This document shows, one piece after another, positions 52,238 through 60,704 of a stretch of 64,000 nucleotides of DNA (position 1 is the first letter of the stretch; each line of letters starts with the position of its first letter). The notes under the pieces were generated by a model. That model saw nothing but the letters and a program-made list of their open reading frames with translations. It did not search any database and had not been told where the DNA came from. A program made the translations under genes and the position numbers. Source of the DNA: CAZGKW01 sp964526295 (GTDB taxonomy: Bacteria > Planctomycetota > Phycisphaerae > FEN-1346); the NCBI GenBank assembly GCA_964526295.1, contig CAZGKW010000021.1, positions 14,163 to 78,162 of the forward strand, given 5' to 3'.

Positions 52238-52534
52238 CTAGTCGTCCATCAGTTGCTTGTCCGACAGGCCGATCTCGTGGGCGATGTCGCGGAACTCGTC
52301 CTTCGAGATGTCTTCAAGCCGCTTCCCCCGGTCGGCCAGCTTCTCGTTGAACTTGACGGCCTTTTCCTGCATGACGGCGTGGGTGTCCTCGCTGCCGCCG
52401 ACCAGCCGGTAGTTGTCGCCCCGCGTGATGCGGGTGTGGCCGTCGTCGTTGTCGAGGCCGAGGCCCAGGAGCCAGGCCCGCTTTTCCTCGTTTGACTCGG
52501 GCTTTTGTCTCTTCTTGTCGCCGGGTTCCGGCAT
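52238..52534 (-). CDS. small acidic/basic hypothetical protein
   Basis: 98 residues, very hydrophilic, predicted helical and soluble (NEEKRAWLLGLGLDNDDG, NYRLVGGSEDTHAVMQEK, DEFRDIAHEIGLSDKQL). No cysteine and no known motif. Codon use matches neighbours, so it is likely real. Function unknown. Confidence 0.6.
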   Translation of the reverse strand: MPEPGDKKRQKPESNEEKRAWLLGLGLDNDDGHTRITRGDNYRLVGGSEDTHAVMQEKAVKFNEKLADRGKRLEDISKDEFRDIAHEIGLSDKQLMDD

Positions 52535-52641
52535 CCTGCTCTCTCCGCCCTGCGCCCCCCTCCCCTCTTCCTATTATCGGTACGTTACGGCCACGTCAAG
52601 AATGCTTGCGGCGAAAGACGTTCGCTGGTGCCACAAAAGCC

Positions 52642-52670
52642 TTGTTCGCTTCACCCGGCGGCCCTAAAAT
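52642..52670 (+). promoter_or_regulatory. promoter of queD
   Basis: TTGTTC (52642-52647), 17 bases, TAAAAT (52665-52670), about 40 bases before the GTG start. Confidence 0.6.
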
Positions 52671-52711
52671 GTGGGGCGTTTTCGCCCGGAACCGGCCCCA
52701 GGAACGCGCCC

Positions 52712-53101
52712 GTGCCGTACGAGCTGACCGTGAAATCCGAGTTCAGTGCGGCCCACCATCTGCGCGAGTACCGCGGCAAGTGCGAGCACCTCCACGGCCA
52801 CAACTGGCAGGTCGAGCTGTGCCTGGCGGGCGACGAGCTGAACTCCGAGGGCATGCTGTTCGATTTCAAGGAGGCCAAGCGGGCCCTGGCCGAGGTGCTC
52901 GACCGCTTCGACCACCGGTACCTGAACGAGTCGGCCCCGTTCGACCGGCTGAATCCGTCCTGCGAGAACCTGGCCCGCGTCATCGCCGAGGGCGTCGCCG
53001 AGAAGCTCCCGCCGCACGTCCGCGTGGCGAGCGTGACGGCGTGGGAGTCCGGCCGGTCGGCGATCACGTACCGCCCGCCCGACTCGGCAGAGGAGGCCTG
53101 A
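52712..53101 (+). CDS. queD: 6-carboxy-5,6,7,8-tetrahydropterin synthase (QueD family)
   Basis: 129 residues from a GTG at 52712. The active-site segment C24-EHLHGH (catalytic Cys24; zinc ligands among His16, His28 and His30) and FDHRYLNE with ENLARVIAEG are standard for the PTPS/QueD family. It converts dihydroneopterin triphosphate for queuosine synthesis. Its stop is two bases from the start of the next gene, so they are co-transcribed. Other que genes are absent, and a related PTPS activity is possible. Confidence 0.88.
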   Translation: MPYELTVKSEFSAAHHLREYRGKCEHLHGHNWQVELCLAGDELNSEGMLFDFKEAKRALAEVLDRFDHRYLNESAPFDRLNPSCENLARVIAEGVAEKLPPHVRVASVTAWESGRSAITYRPPDSAEEA

Positions 53102-53103
53102 CC

Positions 53104-54393
53104 GTGCCGGTCACGCTCCACCTGGCCCTGGACTTTCTCGACCTGGAGAGGGCCCTGCGCGTGGCGAAGCTGGCCGTCCCGCAGGGCGTCGACTGGGTCG
53201 AGGCGGGGACGCCGCTCATCAAGAGCGAGGGCCTCGACGCCGTCCGCCGACTCCGCGAGGCGTTCCCCGAAAAGAAGATCGTGGCGGACACGAAGACGGC
53301 CGACGCCGGCCGCGTGGAGATGGAGGCGGCCGCCAAGGCGGGGGCCGACTTCGCCACCGTCCTGGGGACCGCCAGCGACTCGACCCTCCGCGAATGCATC
53401 GACGTGGGCCGCAACTACGGCCTCGGCGTCGGCATCGACCTGCTGGGCGTCGAAGGGCCGGAGCGGCTCGTCGAGCGGGTTGCCGACTGGGGCCCGGCGT
53501 TCCTGGGCGTCCACTGCCCCATCGACGCGCAGATGGCCGGCGGGGACCCCTTCGAGCTGCTCGCCCGCCTCGCAGGTCTGACGGACGTGCCGCTGGCGGC
53601 GGCGGGGGGCCTCAATAGCGAGACGGCCCCGAAGGCGGCCGCAGCGGGGGCGGCGATCGTCGTCGTCGGCGGGGCGATCATCAAGGCCGAGGACCCCGCC
53701 CGCGCCGCCGCCGACATCCGACGGGCCATCGACACCGGCGAGGCCCTCAGGAGCGATCTGTTCCGCCGGGCCGGCCTGGAGGAGGTCCGCGAGGTGCTGA
53801 CCCGCGTCTCGACGGCCAACCTCTCGGACGGGGCCCACCACCAGCCCTGCCTGGAAGGCCTCGGGCAGATCACGCCGGGGGCGAAGCTCGTGGGGCCCGT
53901 CCTGACGGTCCGCACGGCGCCGGGCGACTACGCCAAGCCCGTCGAGGCCATCGACCGGGCCGAGCCGGGCCAGGTCATCGCCATCGATGCCGGCGGCGTC
54001 GGGCCCGCCGTCTGGGGCGAGCTGGCCTCCGAAAGCGCCCTCCAGAAGAAGCTGGCCGGCGTGGTCATCGACGGCGGCATCCGCGACACCGACGAGATCC
54101 GCCGCCTCGGCTTCCCCGCCCACGCCAGCGTCGTGTGCAGCCATGCGGGATACCCGAAGGGCCTGGGTGAGATCGGGGCGCCGATCCGTCTGGCGGGCGT
54201 CGAGATCCAGCCGGGCGACTGGCTCGTCGGCGACGCCGACGGGGTCGTCCTGCTGCCGAAGGCCCGCGTCGTCGAGCTGGCCAACCGGGGCCAGGACGTG
54301 CTGGAGGCGGAGAACCGGATGCGGGCCGAAATCCGGGAGGGCCGCACGCTCGGCCAGGTCGCCTATCTCGCCAAGTGGGAGAAACGTCGCTGA
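53104..54393 (+). CDS. fused 3-hexulose-6-phosphate synthase and RraA-like protein
   Basis: 429 residues from a GTG at 53104. Residues 1 to about 210 are a KGPDC/HPS-type barrel with the catalytic VADTKTADAG (Asp62, Lys64, Asp67), LGVHCPIDAQM and AAAGGLNSETA. Residues about 220-429 are an RraA-like domain (TANLSDGAHH, GDYAKPVEAID, VVIDGGIRDTDEI, GDWLVGDADGVVLLPKA). Similar fusions are known in methanogens, where they are annotated as bifunctional. The first domain joins formaldehyde to ribulose-5-phosphate or runs in reverse to make pentose. The second may be an aldolase or RNase E regulator. No separate phosphohexuloisomerase gene is nearby. Confidence 0.85.
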   Translation: MPVTLHLALDFLDLERALRVAKLAVPQGVDWVEAGTPLIKSEGLDAVRRLREAFPEKKIVADTKTADAGRVEMEAAAKAGADFATVLGTASDSTLRECIDVGRNYGLGVGIDLLGVEGPERLVERVADWGPAFLGVHCPIDAQMAGGDPFELLARLAGLTDVPLAAAGGLNSETAPKAAAAGAAIVVVGGAIIKAEDPARAAADIRRAIDTGEALRSDLFRRAGLEEVREVLTRVSTANLSDGAHHQPCLEGLGQITPGAKLVGPVLTVRTAPGDYAKPVEAIDRAEPGQVIAIDAGGVGPAVWGELASESALQKKLAGVVIDGGIRDTDEIRRLGFPAHASVVCSHAGYPKGLGEIGAPIRLAGVEIQPGDWLVGDADGVVLLPKARVVELANRGQDVLEAENRMRAEIREGRTLGQVAYLAKWEKRR

Positions 54394-54458
54394 GAGTGGG
54401 TGCCTCGACGCCGCGGCGCCGGGGCCGCTCCGGCGGACATTCGCAGAAGAGGCATGCC

Positions 54459-55253
54459 ATGATCATCATCGCCGAACGGATCAACGCGACGCGAAAGCGG
54501 ATCGCCCGGGCCCTGTCGGACCGCGATGCCGACTTCCTCTGCCGGGAAGCGACGCAGCAGGCCGAGGCCGGGGCCGCCTGGCTCGACGTCAACACGGCCG
54601 TCTCGCCCGAGACGGAGCGGGGCCTGATGGCCTGGGCCGTCGAGACGCTTTGCGAGGCGGTCGACGTGCCCCTGGCGGTCGATTCGGCCGATCCGGCCGC
54701 CGCCCGGGCGGGCCTGGAGCTTCTGCCTAAAGGGACCGCGTTCCTCAACTCGGCGACGGGCGAAACGGGCCGCCTGGAGCCGATGGTCGAGCTGGCCGCC
54801 GAGTTCGAGGCCCGCCTGGTGGTCCTGGCGATGGACGACGCCGGGATGCCCGCCTCGACCGACGACCGGTGGCGAGCGATGGAGACGATCTTCGCGGCGA
54901 CGGACTCGGCAGGCATCCCGCGGGAGCGGCTCTTCGTCGACCCCCTGGTCCGGCCGGTCTCGACGAACCCCGAGCAGGCCGCCCAGTGCCTGGAGATGAT
55001 CCGCCAGGTCGGCGAGCGGGGCGAAGGGGTCGGCACGATCGTCGGCCTCTCGAACGTCTCGTTCGGTCTGCCGAAGCGTCGGCACCTGAACCGGACGTTC
55101 CTGGCGATGGCCTGCGGGGCGGGGCTTTCGGCGGCCATCCTCGATCCGCTGGAGGAGGGGCTCGTGGGGACGGCCCTGGCGGCCGATTGCCTCCGGGGAA
55201 CGGACGACTTCTGCATGAACTACATTGCGGCCGAACGCGCCGGCCGGCTCTGA
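54459..55253 (+). CDS. pterin-binding methyltransferase, AcsE/MtrH-like
   Basis: 264 residues, close to the size of methyltetrahydrofolate:corrinoid methyltransferases. The barrel opens with IIIAERINATRKR, contains AGAAWLDVNTA and PLAVDSADPAAARAG, and has VGLSNVSFGLPKR near the end, all typical of the family. It would move a methyl group from methyl-tetrahydrofolate to a corrinoid protein, as in the Wood-Ljungdahl pathway or methionine synthesis. No corrinoid protein gene is adjacent. It lies 65 bases after the HPS-RraA gene, so one-carbon metabolism may link them. Confidence 0.8.
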   Translation: MIIIAERINATRKRIARALSDRDADFLCREATQQAEAGAAWLDVNTAVSPETERGLMAWAVETLCEAVDVPLAVDSADPAAARAGLELLPKGTAFLNSATGETGRLEPMVELAAEFEARLVVLAMDDAGMPASTDDRWRAMETIFAATDSAGIPRERLFVDPLVRPVSTNPEQAAQCLEMIRQVGERGEGVGTIVGLSNVSFGLPKRRHLNRTFLAMACGAGLSAAILDPLEEGLVGTALAADCLRGTDDFCMNYIAAERAGRL

Positions 55254-55551
55254 GCTCCGCTGGGGGCGACCTGGCGCTCGGCCCACCCATGCCTGCTGAA
55301 GGTACCCGGATGAATCCACGCCGGCGGCTGCTCGCGACGGTGCGGGGCCGACGGGCCGACCGAAGCCAGTCTACCCCGCCAGGCCGCCATGGCAAGCGCC
55401 GCCGCCGCAGGTGGACCGGGACGACTTGGCCGGCGACCGGGCCGGAGTTGACTTGCCCTACACGGAAAACTATCATAGGGCTACGGTCCGATGCCGATGA
55501 AGGGAGGGCACGGCCGGCGGGAGCTTTTCCCGCCTCCCCGGAAGGAAGCGC
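55254..55551. other. gene-free stretch before mcsA
   Basis: About 300 bases. It contains the mcsA promoter; no convincing gene or RNA was seen in the first 190 bases. Confidence 0.5.
55448..55476 (+). promoter_or_regulatory. promoter of mcsA-mcsB
   Basis: TTGACT (55448-55453), 17 bases, TATCAT (55471-55476), about 75 bases before mcsA. No CtsR-type heptad repeat was seen, though Firmicutes mcs operons use one. Confidence 0.7.
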
Positions 55552-56043
55552 ATGTTCTGCCAGCGGTGCAAGAAGCAGGTGGCGACCGTCCACGTCACGG
55601 AGATCCACAAGAACCAGAAGATCGAGAAGCACCTGTGCGAGGACTGCGCCCGCGAGGAAGGCGTCGCCATCAAGGCCCAGATCAACCTCCAGGACGTCCT
55701 CCAGGGCATGCTCCAGGCCCACCAGACCGCCAGCGCCGATGCCAACCTGACCTGCCCCGACTGCGGCATCACCTACGCCGAGTTCCGCAACGAGGGCCGC
55801 CTCGGCTGCCCGCACGACTACGAGGTCTTCAGCGAGCCCCTGGCCGAGGTCTTCGAGAAAGTCCACGGCGGCGCGGAGCACACGGGCAAGATGCCCAGCC
55901 GGGCCGGGGCGGGCCTGAAGAAGCAGCGCGAGTTGATGCAGCTCCGCCGCCGGCTCCAGGAGGCCGTCGAGGGCGAGCAGTACGAGGAAGCCGCCCGGCT
56001 GCGCGACGAAATCACGGAGAGGGAAACCGCGGGTGACGCTTGA
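55552..56043 (+). CDS. mcsA: McsA-like zinc-finger/UvrB-UvrC-motif protein
   Basis: 163 residues. Two zinc-binding CxxC pairs open the chain (FCQRCKK, LCEDCAREEG), two more lie in LTCPDCGITY and LGCPHDYE, and a C-terminal UvrB/UvrC motif (LRRRLQEAVEGEQYEEAA) ends it. This is the layout of McsA, the activator of the arginine kinase McsB. It overlaps the mcsB start by 11 bases. The clpC and ctsR genes that accompany it in Bacillus are not here. Confidence 0.9.
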   Translation: MFCQRCKKQVATVHVTEIHKNQKIEKHLCEDCAREEGVAIKAQINLQDVLQGMLQAHQTASADANLTCPDCGITYAEFRNEGRLGCPHDYEVFSEPLAEVFEKVHGGAEHTGKMPSRAGAGLKKQRELMQLRRRLQEAVEGEQYEEAARLRDEITERETAGDA

Positions 56044-57079
56044 CGGCCTGATCCAATCGTCTTGCCAGTGGCTTCAGCCGGAAGGTCCCCATAGCGACAT
56101 CGTCCTGTCGACCCGGGTCCGCCTGGCCCGCAACGTCGTCGGGCGAGCGTTCTGCTCCCGGCTCCGGCCCGACGAGCAGGCCGAGCTCGAGACCCAGCTT
56201 CGCGAGGTCATCTTCCAGGCCCTCGACGGCCTGGAGTGGTTCGAGATCGAGTCGATGGCCGACATCGACCGGCGGTGCCTGGTGGAACGGCACCTGATCA
56301 GCCGCGAGCTGGCGGCCGGCGACGGGCCCCGCGGCGTCGCCGTCGACCCGACCCAGCGGACCGCCATCATGGCTTGCGAGGAGGACCACCTTCGCCTCCA
56401 GGTCATCGAGTCCGGGTTCCAGCCGCAGTCCACGTGGCAGCGGGTCGACGAGGTCGACAACCGCATCGAGGCCCACGTCGGCTACGCGTTCTCCCCGACG
56501 CTGGGCTACCTGACGGCATGCCCGACGAACGTCGGCACGGGCATGCGGGCCAGCGTCATGCTCCACCTGCCGGGCCTGGCGCTGACGCGGCAGATCGAGA
56601 AGGTGTTCCGGGCGGTGGCCCGGATGCGGCTGACCGTCCGCGGCCTCTACGGCGAAGGGACCCAGGCCACCGGCGACATCTACCAGGTCAGCAACCAGGC
56701 GACCCTCGGCCGCAGTGAGGACGAGATCCTCAAGGGCCTCGACTCGGTCATCCCCCAGGTCGTCCAGTACGAAGAGGAGGCCCGCCGGGCCCTGACGGAC
56801 GACAGCCCCGTCCCCCTCGACGACAAGATCCTCCGGGCCTGGGGCCTCCTGACCCACGCCCGCACCATCTCCAGCGAGGAGACGCTGACGCTCCTGTCGG
56901 CCGTGCGGCTCGGCATCCACCTCGGCCGCCTCTCCAGCGTCGACATCGCCACCGTCAACGAGCTGTTCATGCTGTCGCGGCCCGGGCACATCCAGAAGCT
57001 CCACGGGTCGGAGCTCGAGGAGTCGGACCGCGACAAGGCGCGGGCGGACTACCTGCGGCATCGACTGGGGGCCGACTGA
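56033..57079 (+). CDS. mcsB: protein arginine kinase McsB
   Basis: 348 residues from a GTG inside the end of mcsA. A phosphagen-kinase catalytic domain is clear: VLSTRVRLARNVVG at the start, ACEEDHLRLQV, YLTACPTNVGTGMRASV and VRGLYGEGTQA, with the C-terminal RDKARADYL segment that resembles the phosphoarginine-binding pocket. McsB marks misfolded proteins with phospho-arginine for degradation by ClpCP. Its presence outside the Firmicutes is known but less studied. Confidence 0.92.
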   Translation: MTLDGLIQSSCQWLQPEGPHSDIVLSTRVRLARNVVGRAFCSRLRPDEQAELETQLREVIFQALDGLEWFEIESMADIDRRCLVERHLISRELAAGDGPRGVAVDPTQRTAIMACEEDHLRLQVIESGFQPQSTWQRVDEVDNRIEAHVGYAFSPTLGYLTACPTNVGTGMRASVMLHLPGLALTRQIEKVFRAVARMRLTVRGLYGEGTQATGDIYQVSNQATLGRSEDEILKGLDSVIPQVVQYEEEARRALTDDSPVPLDDKILRAWGLLTHARTISSEETLTLLSAVRLGIHLGRLSSVDIATVNELFMLSRPGHIQKLHGSELEESDRDKARADYLRHRLGAD

Positions 57080-57080
57080 C

Positions 57081-57917
57081 ATGGGCGAGCTGGCCCTCGG
57101 CGCCATCATCGCGTTCGACTTCGAGAAGTGGGACGTGGCCGAGGAGATCGCCCTGCTCCACCACGCCGGCATCGATCGCGTTCAGATCTATCGCAACGTT
57201 TTGCACCACGTGACGCCCGCCCACATCCGGGAGACGCTCGACCCGGAGGGCATTACGGTCGACAGCCTCCACGCCTACATCGACCTGGAGATATTCGACG
57301 GGCCGACGTTCGACCTGTCGAGCGACGTCGACCGGGTCCGCGAAGTAGCCGTCGAGATCGCGCGGGCCGAGGCCGAGTACGCCCGCGACCTGGGGTGCCG
57401 CGACGTCATCGTCCACCCGGTCGGCGTGGGCGAGACGGCGGCCGACGCGTTTCGGCCGGGGGCCCTCAAGACCAGCCTGCGGGAGATGGCGCCGATCGCC
57501 GAGCGCCTGGGCGTCCGGTTCCTCGTCGAGAACATGCCGCCCACGATGTTCGGCTGCGACGCAGGCCTGCTACGGCGGATCGTCGATGAGGTGGACAGTT
57601 CGCACCTGGGCCTGGCGTACGATACGGGCCATGCCATGATGGCCGGCGACGCCGTCGGGCCGATCCGCGAGATGGGCCCCCGCCTCTGGGGCGTCCACCT
57701 GCACGACAACGACGGCAAGGAGGACGGTCACTTCCTGCCCGGGATGGGCGTCGTGCCGTTCGAGGACGTCGCCCGGGCCCTGGCCGAGGTGGGCTTCGGC
57801 GGCACGTTCATGCTGGAGATCTACCGGGACACGTCGGAGGTGTGGCGGGACCTGACGCCCGAGCGGCTGGACTACATCCACCGCCTCCGCCGCCTCGCCT
57901 CGGGCCTCGGTGGCTGA
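57081..57917 (+). CDS. sugar phosphate isomerase/epimerase family protein
   Basis: 278 residues starting one base after the mcsB stop. An AP-endonuclease-2-type TIM barrel: GIDRVQIYRNV, VIVHPVGVGE, FLVENMPPTMFGCD, HLGLAYDTGHAMM, GVHLHDNDGKEDGH and FMLEIYR carry the usual metal-binding His, Glu and Asp residues. Members isomerise or epimerise sugars or act on inosose; the exact reaction cannot be read. Placement after mcsB suggests shared transcription rather than function. Confidence 0.8.
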   Translation: MGELALGAIIAFDFEKWDVAEEIALLHHAGIDRVQIYRNVLHHVTPAHIRETLDPEGITVDSLHAYIDLEIFDGPTFDLSSDVDRVREVAVEIARAEAEYARDLGCRDVIVHPVGVGETAADAFRPGALKTSLREMAPIAERLGVRFLVENMPPTMFGCDAGLLRRIVDEVDSSHLGLAYDTGHAMMAGDAVGPIREMGPRLWGVHLHDNDGKEDGHFLPGMGVVPFEDVARALAEVGFGGTFMLEIYRDTSEVWRDLTPERLDYIHRLRRLASGLGG

Positions 57918-57977
57918 CACGCTTCAAGCAACCGCTGCGAGGTCTGTCTCCGCACCGACCGCGCCTTTCCCGGAGAA

Positions 57978-58003
57978 CGCGGCGGGTGCGCAGACCCGCC
58001 GCG
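57978..58003. terminator. hairpin between convergent genes
   Basis: CGCGGCGGGT-GCGCAG-ACCCGCCGCG forms a perfect ten-base stem with a six-base loop in the gap between converging genes. No T-tract follows on either side, so it could serve both directions as a weak or Rho-assisted terminator. Confidence 0.55.
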
Positions 58004-58027
58004 CACCCAGTCAGCAAGTGCCTTAGG

Positions 58028-59017
58028 TCAAGCCCCCCTGCCTTTGCCGGAGTCGCTGATCTCCACCAGCGCCTCCGGGTAGGGCCCCAGGAACGTCTGC
58101 TCCAGAAGCAGGTCCTTCTCGAAGCGGATGCCCCAGGACTTCACCATCGCCAAGGGGACGCTCAGGGGCACCTTCACTCGCCGGTACGACTCCAGCGTGT
58201 CCAGGAAGTGGGCCTTCTCGGCCGACGAGAGGCCGTCGCTGACAAACCCGAGGGCGTGCATCAGCACGTTGATGTTCGACTTGTACTTCGCCGGCCGTGA
58301 CAGGGCGCCGGCGAGGCCGTCGGCGTAGGCGGCATAGACCTCGCGCGTCGGGCGGCGGTCGTGGTTGGCGACGAGGCGGCCCAGGGCCCGCAGGGCCGGT
58401 TCGTGGTAGGCCATCAGGAGCCACTTGTTCCGCGTGTGAAACTCGACGAGCGGCCCGAGGCGGGGGCCCTCCTGCCCCTCGACCGTTTCGCGCAGCTCCC
58501 GGAACGCCGCCAGCGTGAACAGCTTCGTCAGGAAGTGCTGCCGCAGGAGGAAGTTGTTCATCCGGCCCTCGTCCTCGACGGCGAGCCGGCTGAACCGCTC
58601 GACGACCGGCCCGCCGAAAAGGCCCGCCCCGCGGCCGGCGACCATCGCCTTCTCGTCCGTGCTCCCGTAGATCTTCACGTCCTTGATGCCGCACGAGGGC
58701 GAGCGACCCTTCAGGATGAAGCCGTCGACGTCCCCGAGGGCATCGAGGAAGCCGGCGGCGAACTCCGTCATCTCGCTTGTCACGTCGCGGCCCGTCGCCG
58801 GCTGGTACAGGTGCGGCTCGCCGCCCTCCAGGCAGACGCGGATGGGGTCGCGCGGCACGCCGAGGCCGATCCGCACCTCCGGGCACACCGGGCAGAACGT
58901 CACGTGGTCCGCCAGCTTCCGCACGTACGGGTCGGCGATGATAAGCCCGTTCCACCGGCAGTGGGCGAACTCGATGCACCGGCTGACCACCACGCGCGGT
59001 CGGGGGAACGTGTCCAT
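58028..59017 (-). CDS. DUF523/DUF1722-family protein
   Basis: 329 residues, start supported by AAGGAGG. The N-terminal half (to about 150) is DUF523 with conserved cysteines (VVSRCIEFAHCRWNG, TFCPVCPEVRIGLGVPR, LKGRSPSCGIKDV). The second half is DUF1722 (FHTRNKWLLMAYHE, YKSNINVLMHALGF). The full fusion is known from E. coli YbgA-like and other bacterial proteins; DUF523 members have been linked to thiol or thiouracil metabolism. No partner gene. Confidence 0.85.
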   Translation of the reverse strand: MDTFPRPRVVVSRCIEFAHCRWNGLIIADPYVRKLADHVTFCPVCPEVRIGLGVPRDPIRVCLEGGEPHLYQPATGRDVTSEMTEFAAGFLDALGDVDGFILKGRSPSCGIKDVKIYGSTDEKAMVAGRGAGLFGGPVVERFSRLAVEDEGRMNNFLLRQHFLTKLFTLAAFRELRETVEGQEGPRLGPLVEFHTRNKWLLMAYHEPALRALGRLVANHDRRPTREVYAAYADGLAGALSRPAKYKSNINVLMHALGFVSDGLSSAEKAHFLDTLESYRRVKVPLSVPLAMVKSWGIRFEKDLLLEQTFLGPYPEALVEISDSGKGRGA

Positions 59018-59062
59018 CCGAAGCCTCCTTACCTTCGCATTCCGTCGGCCGCACGGAGCACG

Positions 59063-59939
59063 TCAGAGGACGTACATCAGCACCGCGTACGAGCCGTGGA
59101 CGAGGACGGCCAGGCCGGGCACAAGGCTCGCGCCCACCGCGCGGAGCAAGCTCCCTCGCAGCTCTCGCCTCGCGTCGATCTGCGGCGACCCGGCCAGGCT
59201 GTCGAGCATCACGGCCCGCGACGGCTCGATCGGATCGTACAGCAGCCACTCCTGTGCGTCATCCTGGAGCAGTTGCGGACGGACTGTCCTGGCCGACGCC
59301 CGGTACGTCTGCCCGTCGTCCGCCTCGAACTCGAACGTCACCTTGCAGACGGGACGGTGGCCGACCTTGACCATGGTGGGCGTGCTCGTGACGAGTCGCC
59401 CGCGGCCGGGCTTTCCCATCGCAAGCAGCCGGTTCGCCTTCAGGCCGCGCCACAGGCCGACCCCCACCGGTCCGGCGCCAATCAGCGGCAAGATCAGCAC
59501 CCCCGGGCCTCATGCGGGCATCAACCCCCCGCTTCATCCTCTCGATTCGCGAGGCCGACGGCCTGCCCTTCGAGTGCTCGATGCGAACGGCCTCTCCGGG
59601 CTCGGCGCGGCCGGCGTCGGCGTACGACGTTCCGAGGCGGAGCCGACCGTCGCCGGTCGTGAAGCGATACGTGTAGCCGAAGACGCGAGGGCCCTCGACC
59701 GTCAGCGGCGTCTCCTCGACCCCCTCGACAACGCCCTCGGCCGTCTCGAGTTCGCCGCGGAAGTCCAAGCCCTCCAACGGGTCCGTGAGCGGCACCAGGA
59801 CCCATACGAAAACCATGCCGAGACCGAGGAAGAACCAGCCTATCTGGTTGGCGTAGCCGCCCAGCAGGGCGGTGCACCGCACCGAAAGCGGCACATGCCG
59901 CGGCGGCGACGACAGCTCGCACGACGCAACGTTCGGCAA
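59063..59939 (-). pseudogene. DUF3592-like membrane protein gene broken by a one-base slip
   Basis: A first frame starts at 59939, has a membrane segment (IGWFFLGLGMVFVWVLV) and a strand-rich domain (VFGYTYRFTTGDGRLRLG, EPGEAVRIEHSKGRPSAS). It loses meaning after RMRPG. A second frame, open from 59500 to 59063, carries on with another membrane segment (LILPLIGAGPVGVGLW), KVTFEFEADDGQTYRA and a final helix. They meet at a run of five C on the plus strand (59500-59504); removing one base joins ...RPG with VLILPL. The intact protein would have 291 residues. Error or true lesion not decided. Confidence 0.65.
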
Positions 59940-59952
59940 GGAGGCACCTCCC

Positions 59953-60690
59953 TCAGCTTCGCGGCCTGCCGACGCACGCGGCGTAGAGGCTCGATTCCTC
60001 CCGGCCGTCGACGCCCACCAGGGCGTTCATCTCGTCGTCCAGGAACGCCCCGACCATGCAGCACCCGAGGCCGAGCGCCTCGGCGGCCAGGGCCAGGTTC
60101 TCCGCCAGGTGCCCGGCGTCGAGGTAGGCGTAACGCAGGGCCCGGTCGCCGTACTTCTGGGCCCCGCGTCCCCACAGGGCGGTCCAGACGAATGTCACCG
60201 GCGCCAGGGCCGCCATCTGCTGGTCCAGGCACGCCGCGCACGCCGCCTCGGCCACGTCCGGCCGGGCGGCCACGCGGGCGAGGCGCTCCTCGGGCAGCTC
60301 CCAGTGGTAGACGCCCGGCTCGACGCCCTCCACTCGGGCCGCCGCCAGGTAGGTCTCGACCGGATACAAGGCGCCGGCCGAGGGGGCGGTCCGGAACGCC
60401 AATCGCCCGGGGCGTGTGACCCCCTGGGCCGCCCACAGGAGCAGATAGAGCGCCTCCTGGGCCAGGTCCTCGGCGAGGAACTCGCGCCGGCTCCGCCGCC
60501 TCCGGAGCATTTCCCACAGGTCCGCCGGGGGCGGCCCCTCCGGCCGGGCCAGCTCGACCGTCTCGGCCCCGTCGGCGGCGAAGGACTTGTAGAGCGGCAC
60601 CCGCTTCCGCCACGCCGGGTCCCTCATCCGGCGCATGACGGACTCGCGGGAGTAGGAGGTGCCGTCCTGATAGTCATGGAGAAGCGTCAT
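59953..60690 (-). CDS. SagB/ThcOx-type nitroreductase-family protein
   Basis: 245 residues from the ATG at 60690 (AGGAGCTGAC upstream). Typical flavin-binding segments: RRRSRREFLAEDL, TRPGRLAFRTAPSAGALYPVE, YAYLDAGHLAENLALAAEALGL and CCMVGAFLDDEMNALVGV. SagB-type enzymes oxidise azolines in peptide biosynthesis, but stand-alone relatives of unknown function are common. No YcaO gene is near, so a peptide-modification cluster is not supported. It lies 14 bases after an oppA-like gene. Confidence 0.8.
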   Translation of the reverse strand: MTLLHDYQDGTSYSRESVMRRMRDPAWRKRVPLYKSFAADGAETVELARPEGPPPADLWEMLRRRRSRREFLAEDLAQEALYLLLWAAQGVTRPGRLAFRTAPSAGALYPVETYLAAARVEGVEPGVYHWELPEERLARVAARPDVAEAACAACLDQQMAALAPVTFVWTALWGRGAQKYGDRALRYAYLDAGHLAENLALAAEALGLGCCMVGAFLDDEMNALVGVDGREESSLYAACVGRPRS

Positions 60691-60704
60691 GTCAGCTCCT
60701 TCGC

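Noticed and set aside
59953..60690. SagB-like gene as a sign of a thiazole/oxazole-modified peptide cluster
   Set aside because: No YcaO, E1-like or precursor-peptide gene is adjacent; the neighbour is a solute-binding protein.
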